DNA of 15,155 nt from an uncultured Parabacteroides sp. (lineage in GTDB: Bacteria; Bacteroidota; Bacteroidia; Bacteroidales; Tannerellaceae), in contig NZ_CAJJWO010000100.1 of the NCBI RefSeq assembly GCF_905196875.1, forward strand, positions 1 to 15,155, written 5' to 3'. The notes beneath the pieces are model-generated. The model searched no databases, was not told the DNA's origin, and worked only from the letters and a program-made list of their open reading frames with translations. Positions within the stretch are counted from its first letter, which is position 1, and every line of letters starts with the position of its first letter. Below are positions 7,070-14,917 of this stretch, piece by piece. The translations under genes and the position numbers were made by a program.

Positions 7070-9259
7070 ATGTCAATCTCACGCTTTAATGCAGTGGAGA
7101 AAGCTTCCAACCGCAAGGCTGTGGAAGCAGTCACTCCCAATCAGAAAGTATCCGAGTACTATGGCGAGAACGTATTCAACCGCAAGGCAATGCAGAAGTA
7201 TCTCTCCAAGGAAACCTACAAAGCCCTCACCCACGCCATTGATAATGGAACCCCCATCGACCGCGAAATAGCCAATCATGTGGCAGCCGGTATGCGTATG
7301 TGGGCACTGGAAAAAGGAGTAACCCATTACACACATTGGTTCCAACCTCTTACCGACGGAACAGCCGAAAAGCACGACGCTTTTGTAGAACATGACGGCA
7401 ACGGTGGTATGATTGAAGAATTCAGCGGCAAGCTACTCGCCCAACAGGAACCGGATGCTTCCAGCTTCCCTAATGGCGGACTACGCAACACTTTCGAAGC
7501 CCGCGGATATTCTGCCTGGGATCCTTCCTCCCCCGCATTTATTGTAGACGACACACTCTGTATCCCGACTGTCTTTATCGCTTATACCGGTGAAGCACTC
7601 GACTACAAAACACCGCTGATCCGTTCGGTCGAAGCACTGAACAAAGCGGCAAAGGATGTGTGCAACTACTTCAATGAAGATGTGCATAAAGTCATTACCT
7701 ATCTGGGATGGGAACAGGAGTATTTCCTGGTAGACGAAGAATTATATTCGGCCCGTCCCGACCTGTCGCTAACAGAACGTACCTTGCTGGGACACGAAAG
7801 TGCCAAGAACCAGCAGTTGGACGATCATTATTTCGGTGCCATCCCTTCACGCGTACAGGAATTCATGAAAGACCTGGAAGTGGAATGTTATAAACTGGGT
7901 ATCCCGGTGAAAACCCGTCACAACGAGGTTGCCCCGAACCAGTTCGAGTTGGCTCCGATCTATGAAGAATGTAACCTGGCGAACGACCATAACCAGTTGT
8001 TGATGTCGGTTATGAAACGTGTTTCACGCCGTCATAATTTCCGCGTACTGCTTCACGAAAAACCTTTTATGGGTGTGAACGGTTCGGGTAAACATTGTAA
8101 CTGGTCGATGGGTACCGATACGGGTATCAATCTGTTCTCGCCGGGTAAAGACCGCGAAGACAACTTGCGTTTCATCACGTTCGTGGTTAATACGCTGATG
8201 GCTGTTTATAAATATAATGCCCTACTGAAAGCAAGTATCGCTTCGGCCACCAATGCACACCGCCTGGGAGCCAACGAAGCGCCTCCCGCTATTATCTCTT
8301 CTTTCCTGGGAACACAGATCAGCGAAGTGCTGGATAAGTTCGAAAACAGTTCGATTGAGGATGCGATCGAAGTGGATGATAAGAAACGCCTGAGCCTCGG
8401 CTTCGGTCAGATTCCGGAATTGTTGCTGGATAATACGGACCGCAACCGTACCTCTCCTTTTGCCTTCACCGGAAACCGTTTCGAGTTCCGTGCCCCGGGT
8501 TCGTCGGTCAACTGCGGATCGGCTATGCTGGCTGTCAACTCGGCTGTAGCCCACCAGCTGCAACAGTTTAAGAAAGATGTAGAAGCACTTCAGGCAGCAG
8601 GGAAAAGCAAAGAAGTGGCTATCTTCGAAACACTGAAGGCATACATCAAAGAGTCCAAGCCTATCCGTTTCGACGGTAACGGTTACTGCGACGAATGGAA
8701 AGAGGAAGCTGCCCGCCGCGGTCTGGATTGCGAAAACAGCGTCCCGCTACAATACGATGCGTACCTGAAACCGGAAGTAATCCGCATGTTCAAGGAAACG
8801 GGCGTATTGAACGAAAAGGAACTGGAAGCACGTAACGAAGTAAAATGGGAAATATATATTAAGAAGGTGCAGATCGAAGCCCGCGTATTGGGAGACTTAT
8901 CTATGAACCATATTATTCCGGTCGTATTGCATTACCAGTCTTTATTGCTCAGCAATATTACCAAGCTGAAAGAGACATTCAGTCCGGAAGAATACGAGGA
9001 TCTGTCAGCCGAACCACGCCGTCTGGTACGTAAAATATCCAAACACGTCAATGCAGTAACACGTATGACGGACGATATGATCGAAGCCCGTAAAAAAGCG
9101 AATGTCATTACTGACCTACGCAGCAAGGCTATTGCCTATCACGATACGGTCGTTCCGTTCCTGGATGAAATACGCGAACATATCGACGAACTGGAACTGA
9201 TGGTGGACAACCAGATGTGGCCGTTGCCGAAATATAGGGAGTTGCTGTTTATCCGGTAA
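7070..9259 (+). CDS. glnN: Type III glutamine synthetase
   Basis: This cytoplasmic enzyme joins ammonia to glutamate using ATP and is a central step of nitrogen assimilation. The 729 residues match the size of the GSIII family, first described from Bacteroides fragilis, and greatly exceed the roughly 450 residues of GSI. Conserved parts in order are the GSIII N-terminal domain, GWEQEYF (213-219, metal and glutamate site), RHNEVAPNQFELAP (283-296), KPFMGVNGSGKHCNWS (331-346, substrate and nucleotide site) and HRLGANEAPPAIIS (397-410). A GSIII-specific C-terminal region follows. All look intact. It is a single-gene unit with its own -7 element and a perfect terminator. The start at 7070 fits the leader length and the usual family N terminus. 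Confidence 0.97.
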   Translation: MSISRFNAVEKASNRKAVEAVTPNQKVSEYYGENVFNRKAMQKYLSKETYKALTHAIDNGTPIDREIANHVAAGMRMWALEKGVTHYTHWFQPLTDGTAEKHDAFVEHDGNGGMIEEFSGKLLAQQEPDASSFPNGGLRNTFEARGYSAWDPSSPAFIVDDTLCIPTVFIAYTGEALDYKTPLIRSVEALNKAAKDVCNYFNEDVHKVITYLGWEQEYFLVDEELYSARPDLSLTERTLLGHESAKNQQLDDHYFGAIPSRVQEFMKDLEVECYKLGIPVKTRHNEVAPNQFELAPIYEECNLANDHNQLLMSVMKRVSRRHNFRVLLHEKPFMGVNGSGKHCNWSMGTDTGINLFSPGKDREDNLRFITFVVNTLMAVYKYNALLKASIASATNAHRLGANEAPPAIISSFLGTQISEVLDKFENSSIEDAIEVDDKKRLSLGFGQIPELLLDNTDRNRTSPFAFTGNRFEFRAPGSSVNCGSAMLAVNSAVAHQLQQFKKDVEALQAAGKSKEVAIFETLKAYIKESKPIRFDGNGYCDEWKEEAARRGLDCENSVPLQYDAYLKPEVIRMFKETGVLNEKELEARNEVKWEIYIKKVQIEARVLGDLSMNHIIPVVLHYQSLLLSNITKLKETFSPEEYEDLSAEPRRLVRKISKHVNAVTRMTDDMIEARKKANVITDLRSKAIAYHDTVVPFLDEIREHIDELELMVDNQMWPLPKYRELLFIR

Positions 9260-9270
9260 TAACAACTATA

Positions 9271-9319
9271 AAAAAGAGAGCCCTGTGTAAGTACTATTTT
9301 ACACAGGGCTCTCTTTTTT
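9271..9319. terminator. Bidirectional terminator shared by glnN and the methyltransferase operon
   Basis: AAAAAGAGAGCCCTGTGTAA (9271-9290) is perfectly complementary to the arm at 9299-9318, giving 20 bp around an 8-nt loop (GTACTATT). A T run follows on the plus strand and the A run at the left gives a T run on the minus strand. It terminates glnN (stop at 9259) and the convergent operon whose last stop codon is at 9318-9320. Confidence 0.95.
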
Positions 9320-10322
9320 ACATTGATCGGTTAAAATCATTAAGTGCTCGATAAAATGCCTCGATATTCTCAGCCGGAATATGAGGGGGAACATCACAAC
9401 CTGTCGATAAAACGAAATTTTTCCAGGCTTTGGTCTGCTGTAACAGATTCATAGTCGCGGTATATACTTCTTCCGAAGAGGATTGTTTAAAAAGGCCTAC
9501 CGGATCCAGATTCCCCATCACCAGACGTTCTTCCGGACAGTTAGCCAAAGCATCCAGCATATCTATCTTATTGCCGAAATGAAGTCCGGCCGCTCCCGAA
9601 GCGACCATAGCCTCCGTACAATGGCCTGCGTTTCCGCAGTTATGCAGAATCACAATAAAGTGCTCGTCCTGCACGGCCTCCACCACCTGGCGGACATAGG
9701 TCGTCGAATAAAGCAACGAGTCCTCGTTCGAGATCAGTCCGGCTGCCGGTTCCGCCATAATCACCCCGTGAACACCTGTTTCTTTAATTGCACGGCAGTA
9801 ATCGATCAGGAAACGGGTACATTTCTCCAGCAGGACAGTGATATTCTCCGGCTCCACATACAGGGCAATCATCAGTTCGGACAGGCCGAACAGGCGTCCC
9901 GCCAATGAAAACGGACCGATACAGCCGGCAAAAACAGGCTTGTCCTTCACTCGTTCCGCCGTCAGGCGGTTTGCTTTCAGATATTCGGGGACACGCGCAG
10001 TCTCCAAAGACGGTATCTGTAAACGATCGATCGATTCCTTGTCGGATACCAGCGGTTCCGTTACGCTGGGCACTTCGTCTTCCGGAAAGACTACCTTAGC
10101 ACCGAAAGCCTCCGCCTCCACCGTCAGATCCATAATTACGGTCGGAGCGGCCGAAGGATACTGCTCGTTCAACCGGCAGATAGCGTCTGCATGTACCAGA
10201 CCGCTGGTCACTGCGTCTTTAACCGTTTTTCCGCAAAGTTCGATACCCGGATGAGTCATGATAGGGATAGCCCTACGCTCTTTTTGCCCGATTGTTTCCT
10301 GTAACCATTCTTGTATTTCCAT
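9318..10322 (-). CDS. URO-D-fold corrinoid methyltransferase, MtaA/CmuA type
   Basis: This 334-residue protein has the uroporphyrinogen-decarboxylase fold used by methyltransferases that move methyl groups between a corrinoid protein and an acceptor. The zinc-site pattern of MtaA/MtbA is present: H227-x-C229 in VILHNCGNAG and C309 in LSTGCD. Other family parts are GCIGPFSLAGRLFG (133-146) and VIMAEPAAGLIS (187-198). In methanogens such proteins methylate coenzyme M, a thiol; by analogy this is the likely second methyltransferase, acting on a thiol or another acceptor. True HemE is unlikely because the zinc ligands and the corrinoid neighbours point elsewhere. It is the last gene of the operon. 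Its ATG overlaps the previous stop as TAATG, and its coding frame could also be entered by a -1 shift from that gene. Confidence 0.85.
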   Translation of the reverse strand: MEIQEWLQETIGQKERRAIPIMTHPGIELCGKTVKDAVTSGLVHADAICRLNEQYPSAAPTVIMDLTVEAEAFGAKVVFPEDEVPSVTEPLVSDKESIDRLQIPSLETARVPEYLKANRLTAERVKDKPVFAGCIGPFSLAGRLFGLSELMIALYVEPENITVLLEKCTRFLIDYCRAIKETGVHGVIMAEPAAGLISNEDSLLYSTTYVRQVVEAVQDEHFIVILHNCGNAGHCTEAMVASGAAGLHFGNKIDMLDALANCPEERLVMGNLDPVGLFKQSSSEEVYTATMNLLQQTKAWKNFVLSTGCDVPPHIPAENIEAFYRALNDFNRSM

Positions 10323-10999
10323 TATTTCTTCTTTTTTTTCCGTTTATAACAGGTTTCCAGTTCACAATACTGGCAACCGTATTTCTTCTCATCCACTTCC
10401 GGACCGATACCGATTATCCCGCTGATCGACTTGATAGGTGTCATCAGGCAGACATCAGACAGGCCGATACCGCAGGGATTCCCTCCCATCAGCCGGAACA
10501 GAGCTTTCTGTCCGGTCAGGTGCCAGTCGCAATAGCCGGGACTCAGGCGGTTCGTATGCCGTTCGCCTGCCAGTTCTTTTTCGAGCAGGCGCTCCATATG
10601 GTCACCTGCCTTCTCGGCAATGCAAGTCCCGATAATATCGGCGATGAAGCATTTCAGAATATCTCCCTCCGCCTTCAGACTGTCCTGATATTCCTGGAAG
10701 GCCATACCGGCCGTAGCGGCAAAAAGGGCGAACCGTTCGGAGCCTTTCAGCAATGCGGCAATCGTTCCCCCTACGGGAAAGGACTCACCGCCTTCCAGCG
10801 TAACCGCCCCGACATCGACCTTCCCTCCGAACAAGCCGAAAGTACAACGGGGAACCGTCAGGGAAGAAACCTCCTCCAGCATGGAAACAGTCAGTGCCTC
10901 CACCGGTTCTTCCGGGGCAGTATCGCCGTATCCCATTTCAGCAAACAGGTCGTTTGCTGTCAGGGATAACTGGCTAAAACTCAAATCACAATCAAACAT
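10322..10999 (-). CDS. MetH-type reactivation-domain protein (corrinoid reactivator)
   Basis: This 225-residue protein matches the activation (AdoMet-binding) domain of B12-dependent methionine synthase. RLSPGYCDWH (151-160) corresponds to the RxxxGY AdoMet loop, and SDVCLMTPIKSISGIIGIG (181-199) to the following conserved segment. Here it is a free-standing protein. It ends in a cysteine cluster C209-x2-C212-x4-C217 that is absent from MetH and could hold a metal or an iron-sulfur centre. The likely job is to rescue cob(II)alamin by reductive methylation with AdoMet, filling the role that RamA/RACE proteins fill elsewhere. It begins 4 nt after the corrinoid protein gene. The last residues KRKKKKK are coded by A8, giving a slippery heptamer just before the stop. 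Confidence 0.8.
   Translation of the reverse strand: MFDCDLSFSQLSLTANDLFAEMGYGDTAPEEPVEALTVSMLEEVSSLTVPRCTFGLFGGKVDVGAVTLEGGESFPVGGTIAALLKGSERFALFAATAGMAFQEYQDSLKAEGDILKCFIADIIGTCIAEKAGDHMERLLEKELAGERHTNRLSPGYCDWHLTGQKALFRLMGGNPCGIGLSDVCLMTPIKSISGIIGIGPEVDEKKYGCQYCELETCYKRKKKKK
10331..10337 (-). promoter_or_regulatory. Slippery heptamer A AAA AAG at a gene junction
   Basis: On the minus strand the codons CGG AAA AAA AAG AAG AAA TAA contain the dnaX-type heptamer A AAA AAG in the right phase. A -1 slip continues GAA GAA ATA ATG GAA ATA CAA, which is in frame with the downstream methyltransferase. The same purine-rich stretch (AAGAAG) may simply be that gene's ribosome binding site. No strong hairpin was seen just downstream. 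Confidence 0.4.
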
Positions 11000-11003
11000 A
11001 CAT

Positions 11004-11639
11004 TCAAGCGGATAACAATGACTTCGCCAGGGTCACGGCGGCATTCGCATTATCACTGTACCCGTCGGCGCCGATCTGGCGGGCAAACGATTCGGAAACA
11101 GGGGCCCCGCCGATCATGACCTTCACCTGCTGACGGATACCGCACCTCTCGAGGGCGTCGATCACCTCCTGCATATAGTTCATCGTCGTTGTCAGCAAGG
11201 CGGACAGACACAGGATCTGTGCCTGGTTTTCCTTCAAGGCCGTGATAAACTTCTCCGAAGAGATATCCGTACCCAGGTTGATCACTTCGAATCCGCAACC
11301 TTCCAGCATAGAGGCGACCAGGTTCTTGCCGATATCGTGCAAATCGCCTTTCACCGTTCCGATCACCACCTTACCCAGCCGTTGGGAAGCCGCTCCTTTC
11401 ATCAGCGGCTTCAACAGGTCGAGCGCCCCTTTCATGGCACGGGCCGCCATCAACAGTTCAGGGACAAAGGCCTTACCTTCCTCAAAACGTTTCCCGATAT
11501 CCTCCATCGCCCGCGACATATAACCGTTAATGATTTGCTGCGGATCGATGTTTTCCGCTATCGCTTCATTCGTTACTGCCTTGGCGACATTGAGGTTACC
11601 CTTTAAAATAGCTTCATATAAACTCTCTAAATCTGCCAT
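11004..11639 (-). CDS. Corrinoid (B12-binding) methyl-carrier protein
   Basis: This 211-residue protein is the methyl carrier of the system, of the MtaC/MtbC/MttC type and homologous to the cap and B12 domains of MetH. The N-terminal helical cap domain spans about 1-85 (with FVPELLMAARAMKGALDLL). The Rossmann B12 domain begins near 88. The cobalt-ligand motif DxHxxG is GDLHDIGKN (D99, H101, G104), followed by the serine-rich LSALLTTTM (145-153) and GGAPVSESFARQIGADGYS (177-195). All expected B12-binding features are present, and the length is normal for free corrinoid proteins. It lies 18 nt after the first methyltransferase gene and 4 nt before the reactivator gene. Cobalamin or another corrinoid must be scavenged or made elsewhere in the cell. 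Confidence 0.93.
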   Translation of the reverse strand: MADLESLYEAILKGNLNVAKAVTNEAIAENIDPQQIINGYMSRAMEDIGKRFEEGKAFVPELLMAARAMKGALDLLKPLMKGAASQRLGKVVIGTVKGDLHDIGKNLVASMLEGCGFEVINLGTDISSEKFITALKENQAQILCLSALLTTTMNYMQEVIDALERCGIRQQVKVMIGGAPVSESFARQIGADGYSDNANAAVTLAKSLLSA

Positions 11640-11657
11640 AACTTTATTCCTTGTTAA

Positions 11658-12914
11658 TTATTGATTCCGTAATTCACGCAAGGTTTCGATCATTGCCACC
11701 ACATTCCGCACAGGCGCATTGGCCTGTATATTGTGGACGGCATTGAAGATGAACCCTCCGTCTTTTCCCAGTATCTCGCATTCCTTCAAGACGTGGCTCC
11801 GCACTTCCTCCGGGGTGGCATTCGGCAGGATACGCTGGGTATCGATACCCCCTCCCCAGAAAGTGACCTGGCTACCGTACTCCTTTTTCAGAACTGCCGG
11901 GTCCATATCCTTCGCATTGATCTGAACCGGGTTGATAATATCGAAACCGGCCTCCACCAATCCGGGAAGGATCGGCAGGATAGCTCCGCAGGTATGTTTG
12001 AAAACCTTCCAGGTCGTGTGCTGATGAATCCAGTCGTTCATCCGTTTGTAGTGGGGATGCCACAGTTCCATAAAGGTATCCAGTGAGCAGAACTGGGAAT
12101 CCTGGGTACCGAAATCTGTGCCGCAGGTGAAGACCACATCTACCTTGTCGCCGACAGTGTCCCATAACCGCTGATAGTTCGCAATGGCTATATCCGTCTG
12201 TTTCTCGAAGACCGTCTGCACATAGTCACGACGCATGGAGGTAGACATATACCACTCGGCTACATTACGGATGCCTTTCGGATTCTTCAATCCCATGCCA
12301 GGCACGAAAGCAATATCCCCCAAGGCAGTTCCGCCGAAGCTGGCGACAACCGCCTTTCCGGTTGCAGCGGCCTGGTCCACAGTCTTTTTATAATACTGCA
12401 GATCTTCTTCGGAAACAGGGCCGAACTCTTCCAGGTTATCCTCGGGGGTGATCGCATCATCATCCACATATTCCTGCCTTTCCGTTGCATTGATAAAATA
12501 GCAGTCGGAAGGCATTACGGCACTGGGCGGATAGGAACGGTCGCCACCGGCATAAATATACACGTCTCCTTCCTTGTCTGTCGTCAGGTCGATACCGGAA
12601 GCGATCATCACCTTCTGTCCCCAGGGGGTAACCTGCTCATGCAGTTGGGTTTCGTCGATGTCGAACATGTCCTTGCGTCCGAAGACGGGGACACAGTCGA
12701 TGCCGATAATCTCCTGCAAATCCTCCTCTATCTCCCCCAACATCTGGAAAGGTTCGATGATACGGACAGGATGAGGGTCCAATCCGTAATGTTGTCTTAA
12801 AGCCTCCACGACTTTACAATGAATACCTGTAACCGAAGTTGCCCCGAAGTCGACCGGTACCCGATCGGGCATACGATGGGCTAGTGCGCTTTGCACCCGC
12901 TGTTTAGATGTCAT
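11658..12914 (-). CDS. URO-D-fold methyltransferase, probable substrate-side enzyme
   Basis: This 418-residue protein belongs to the URO-D superfamily (MTSKQRVQSALAHRMPDRVPVDF at the start is family-like) in its longer, corrinoid-associated branch. The zinc-site pair H307-x-C309 (VFKHTCGAI) is present. The third ligand seen in MtaA is not obvious; WGGGIDTQ (353-360) and a C-terminal H394 (AVHNIQANAP) occupy the region where it could lie. Because it is larger and directly precedes the corrinoid protein, I infer it takes the methyl group from the substrate and hands it to cobalt; the substrate is unknown. An upstream TTG at 12920 would add two residues, but the ATG at 12914 is the better start. 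It follows the GH120 gene by 19 nt. Confidence 0.82.
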   Translation of the reverse strand: MTSKQRVQSALAHRMPDRVPVDFGATSVTGIHCKVVEALRQHYGLDPHPVRIIEPFQMLGEIEEDLQEIIGIDCVPVFGRKDMFDIDETQLHEQVTPWGQKVMIASGIDLTTDKEGDVYIYAGGDRSYPPSAVMPSDCYFINATERQEYVDDDAITPEDNLEEFGPVSEEDLQYYKKTVDQAAATGKAVVASFGGTALGDIAFVPGMGLKNPKGIRNVAEWYMSTSMRRDYVQTVFEKQTDIAIANYQRLWDTVGDKVDVVFTCGTDFGTQDSQFCSLDTFMELWHPHYKRMNDWIHQHTTWKVFKHTCGAILPILPGLVEAGFDIINPVQINAKDMDPAVLKKEYGSQVTFWGGGIDTQRILPNATPEEVRSHVLKECEILGKDGGFIFNAVHNIQANAPVRNVVAMIETLRELRNQ

Positions 12915-12933
12915 GTTCAATACTAATTTTAGA

Positions 12934-14823
12934 TTACCATACTTTCACTTTGATCTCGCCCTCTTTAACGGATTCCAAGGGACCCGGTTTGGGCTGACTG
13001 CCACGCGCATTCCCCAGATAGTCGGTAGCTATTTCGATCGAGCTTCCGTCCGGTTGTTCATAAGCCTGCCGGGGGAGTTTTGCTTTTCCCAGTCTTCCGG
13101 TAGTCACACGCGAGGTCTGCAAACCGTCTAGGCCTTTTACCGAAAAAGACAGGTAAACACCATCGGCTGTTTCTTCGATCTTCACATTCGGGTTAAAGTC
13201 AGGAAGAAACACCTTGTTCGCTTCTCCTTCGAAAGGCAGGGCACCGTTATAATAGACATTTCCGTCCACCATCATGGGATAAACGGTCTTATTATAGTCA
13301 GCCACCCCATATTTCCGTTTGCTGTCCTTCTCATTTTCGGGACGAACAATGGCAAAGAGGTTATTGATATAACGGTCGTCTCCACCGGGAATAATGGATA
13401 AACCGGCAACCTCTGTCGAATGAGGCAGAAAATAAGGAGTATAACGTCCGTGTTCCACATACCGGTAGATATCCCCGGCAATCAGGTTATGTACATAAGC
13501 GCCTCCCTGCGACTGTTCCAGGATACTCCGGCGGGAAGCGAAGATATTATTGTCGACCAGGAACGGACCGTGGTTTACCTCCAGGAAAAGATCTTCCATA
13601 TCATTGTCGTAGAACAAGTTGCCTGACACCCGGGTACCTTGCGTCATCCAGTCCAGCCAAAGGGCACGACCTGCATTATGGATACGGTTATGAACAATCC
13701 GGGTATCCACCGCGGCATGGAATTTGATTCCTCCGATCTCGGCACCGGTAAACTGGCGTTTCACCCAAATATCGTGGATATGATTGTTCTCAATCAAGCT
13801 GAAAGCAGCTCCCATACTTCCGCAGATACCGGTCTGTTCGCAATGGGATATTTCATTGTTACGTACGATATGCGAGCCGATGTTTTCCTTATTCCAACCG
13901 TTCCGGATGGTGTTGAAAGTGACTTCGATATAATGCAGGGAACCGTCGAGGCTCGTATCGTTCAGCCAGACGTTATGCCCGGTCTTACGTTCTTTGCCCA
14001 GGGTGATACCCGAACATTTGGAGTTGCTGATGATATTGTTCTCGATGATCCATCCCTTATTCCAATGGGTCGCTATCATTCCGATCTGCTCGGCTGTCGG
14101 CGCTCCCCACTGGGTAGCGGCCTGGCTGATCTCAAATCCCTGGATAGTCAGGTAGTCTATTCCTTGTTTCTCCGGATAAAAACAGGTGGGACGCGTACTT
14201 ATTTCTACCAATTCTTTATTCGGGTCGTATTTATGGAAATTAGCCCAGATGATGGTATTGACACCATCGTTTTCGCAATACCAGGTGTAGGTAGAACCTT
14301 CCTTGTCCTTACTGTTTTCATTGGGGATAGGGGTAAGCACCTTGTCCAGCGTTTCCTTTTCGTATAGCGATTTGTTATTCAAGAATACCTCACCGGTATG
14401 ATGTTTACGTCCCATACCGTCGAACCAGTCGCCGTAGATCAGGTCGATGTAGGGGTTATAATCGCCAAAGAAAGTATTCGGTATCGTTACTTTCCACACC
14501 CCGTCTTTCTCCTTCGTCCAGCCGGTGAGCCTTTCCGAGCCTTTTATCTCGACCTTTTCACCGGGTGCTGCCCGATAGACAATCCGTTTTTCATCGCTTT
14601 CACCTCCCCGGGGCGGATTCACCCATTCCCGGTACGTCCCGGCATGCACGGTGATCACATCTCCGGGGAAAGCATACTCCGCCGCTTTGCCGATGGTTCG
14701 GAAGGGTGCCTTTCCGGTCCCGTCATTCGCATCGTCGCCTTTTACGGATACATGGTATTCTTTCGCCTGCACCGCCACACAGCATATCAGGAATAATGCA
14801 AATAATACTTGTTTTCTTTTCAT
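12934..14823 (-). CDS. Secreted GH120-type beta-xylosidase, right-handed beta-helix
   Basis: This 629-residue protein has a Sec signal peptide (MKRKQVLFALFLICCVAVQA, cleavage before KEYH). A parallel beta-helix follows, similar along most of its length to Thermoanaerobacterium XylC, recalled from memory, the founding GH120 beta-xylosidase. Shared stretches include VITVHAGTYREWV, LIYGDWF, GWIIENNII, GTRVSGNLFY and LPHSTEVAG. The catalytic pair appears conserved: D391 in WLDW (nucleophile, D382 of XylC) and E415 in FLEVNHG (acid/base, E405), one residue further apart than in XylC. The start at 14823 is chosen because the signal peptide begins there and the -7 element lies at 14866-14873, which would place an ATG at 14868 inside the promoter. 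It likely acts in the periplasm or outside the cell. It is the first gene of the operon. Confidence 0.8.
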   Translation of the reverse strand: MKRKQVLFALFLICCVAVQAKEYHVSVKGDDANDGTGKAPFRTIGKAAEYAFPGDVITVHAGTYREWVNPPRGGESDEKRIVYRAAPGEKVEIKGSERLTGWTKEKDGVWKVTIPNTFFGDYNPYIDLIYGDWFDGMGRKHHTGEVFLNNKSLYEKETLDKVLTPIPNENSKDKEGSTYTWYCENDGVNTIIWANFHKYDPNKELVEISTRPTCFYPEKQGIDYLTIQGFEISQAATQWGAPTAEQIGMIATHWNKGWIIENNIISNSKCSGITLGKERKTGHNVWLNDTSLDGSLHYIEVTFNTIRNGWNKENIGSHIVRNNEISHCEQTGICGSMGAAFSLIENNHIHDIWVKRQFTGAEIGGIKFHAAVDTRIVHNRIHNAGRALWLDWMTQGTRVSGNLFYDNDMEDLFLEVNHGPFLVDNNIFASRRSILEQSQGGAYVHNLIAGDIYRYVEHGRYTPYFLPHSTEVAGLSIIPGGDDRYINNLFAIVRPENEKDSKRKYGVADYNKTVYPMMVDGNVYYNGALPFEGEANKVFLPDFNPNVKIEETADGVYLSFSVKGLDGLQTSRVTTGRLGKAKLPRQAYEQPDGSSIEIATDYLGNARGSQPKPGPLESVKEGEIKVKVW

Positions 14824-14865
14824 GGCATTCTGATTGTTATTGTAACTCCTACTGTAAGTATAATG

Positions 14866-14873
14866 CAAATATA
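14866..14873 (-). promoter_or_regulatory. -7 element of the GH120-methyltransferase operon
   Basis: On the minus strand this reads TATATTTG, an exact TAnnTTTG match. Transcription would begin near 14859, giving a leader of about 35 nt before the GH120 start. The best -33 candidate at 19 nt is TTTT rather than TTTG, so an activator or relief of repression may be needed. Confidence 0.6.
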
Positions 14874-14892
14874 GAGGGTCCTTTTCCGATAT

Positions 14893-14917
14893 AAAATAGC
14901 AAAAAGATGCCTATTTT
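14893..14917. promoter_or_regulatory. Inverted repeat overlapping the -33 region of the GH120 operon
   Basis: AAAATAG (14893-14899) and CTATTTT (14911-14917) form a perfect 7-bp inverted repeat with an 11-nt spacer. Half-site centres are 18 nt apart, near two helical turns. The left arm falls on the -33 box. This could be a binding site for a dimeric regulator, perhaps the product of the divergent gene at 15087. AT-rich sequence yields such repeats by chance fairly often. Confidence 0.35.

Noticed and set aside
9318..12914. Calling the two URO-D-family genes heme biosynthesis HemE
   Set aside because: Both carry an H-x-C zinc-type motif and flank a corrinoid protein and a MetH-like reactivator; no other heme gene is nearby.
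12915..12920. TTG start at 12920 for the 418-aa methyltransferase
   Set aside because: The ATG two codons later fits the family N terminus; the TTG remains possible but adds nothing.
13639..14367. A 242-residue plus-strand frame opposite the GH120 gene
   Set aside because: Shadow of a gene with clear family motifs, signal peptide and conserved catalytic residues on the other strand.
14824..14868. Longer start for the GH120 protein at 14868
   Set aside because: The extra 15 residues would precede a standard signal peptide, and that ATG lies within the predicted -7 element and upstream of the start of transcription.
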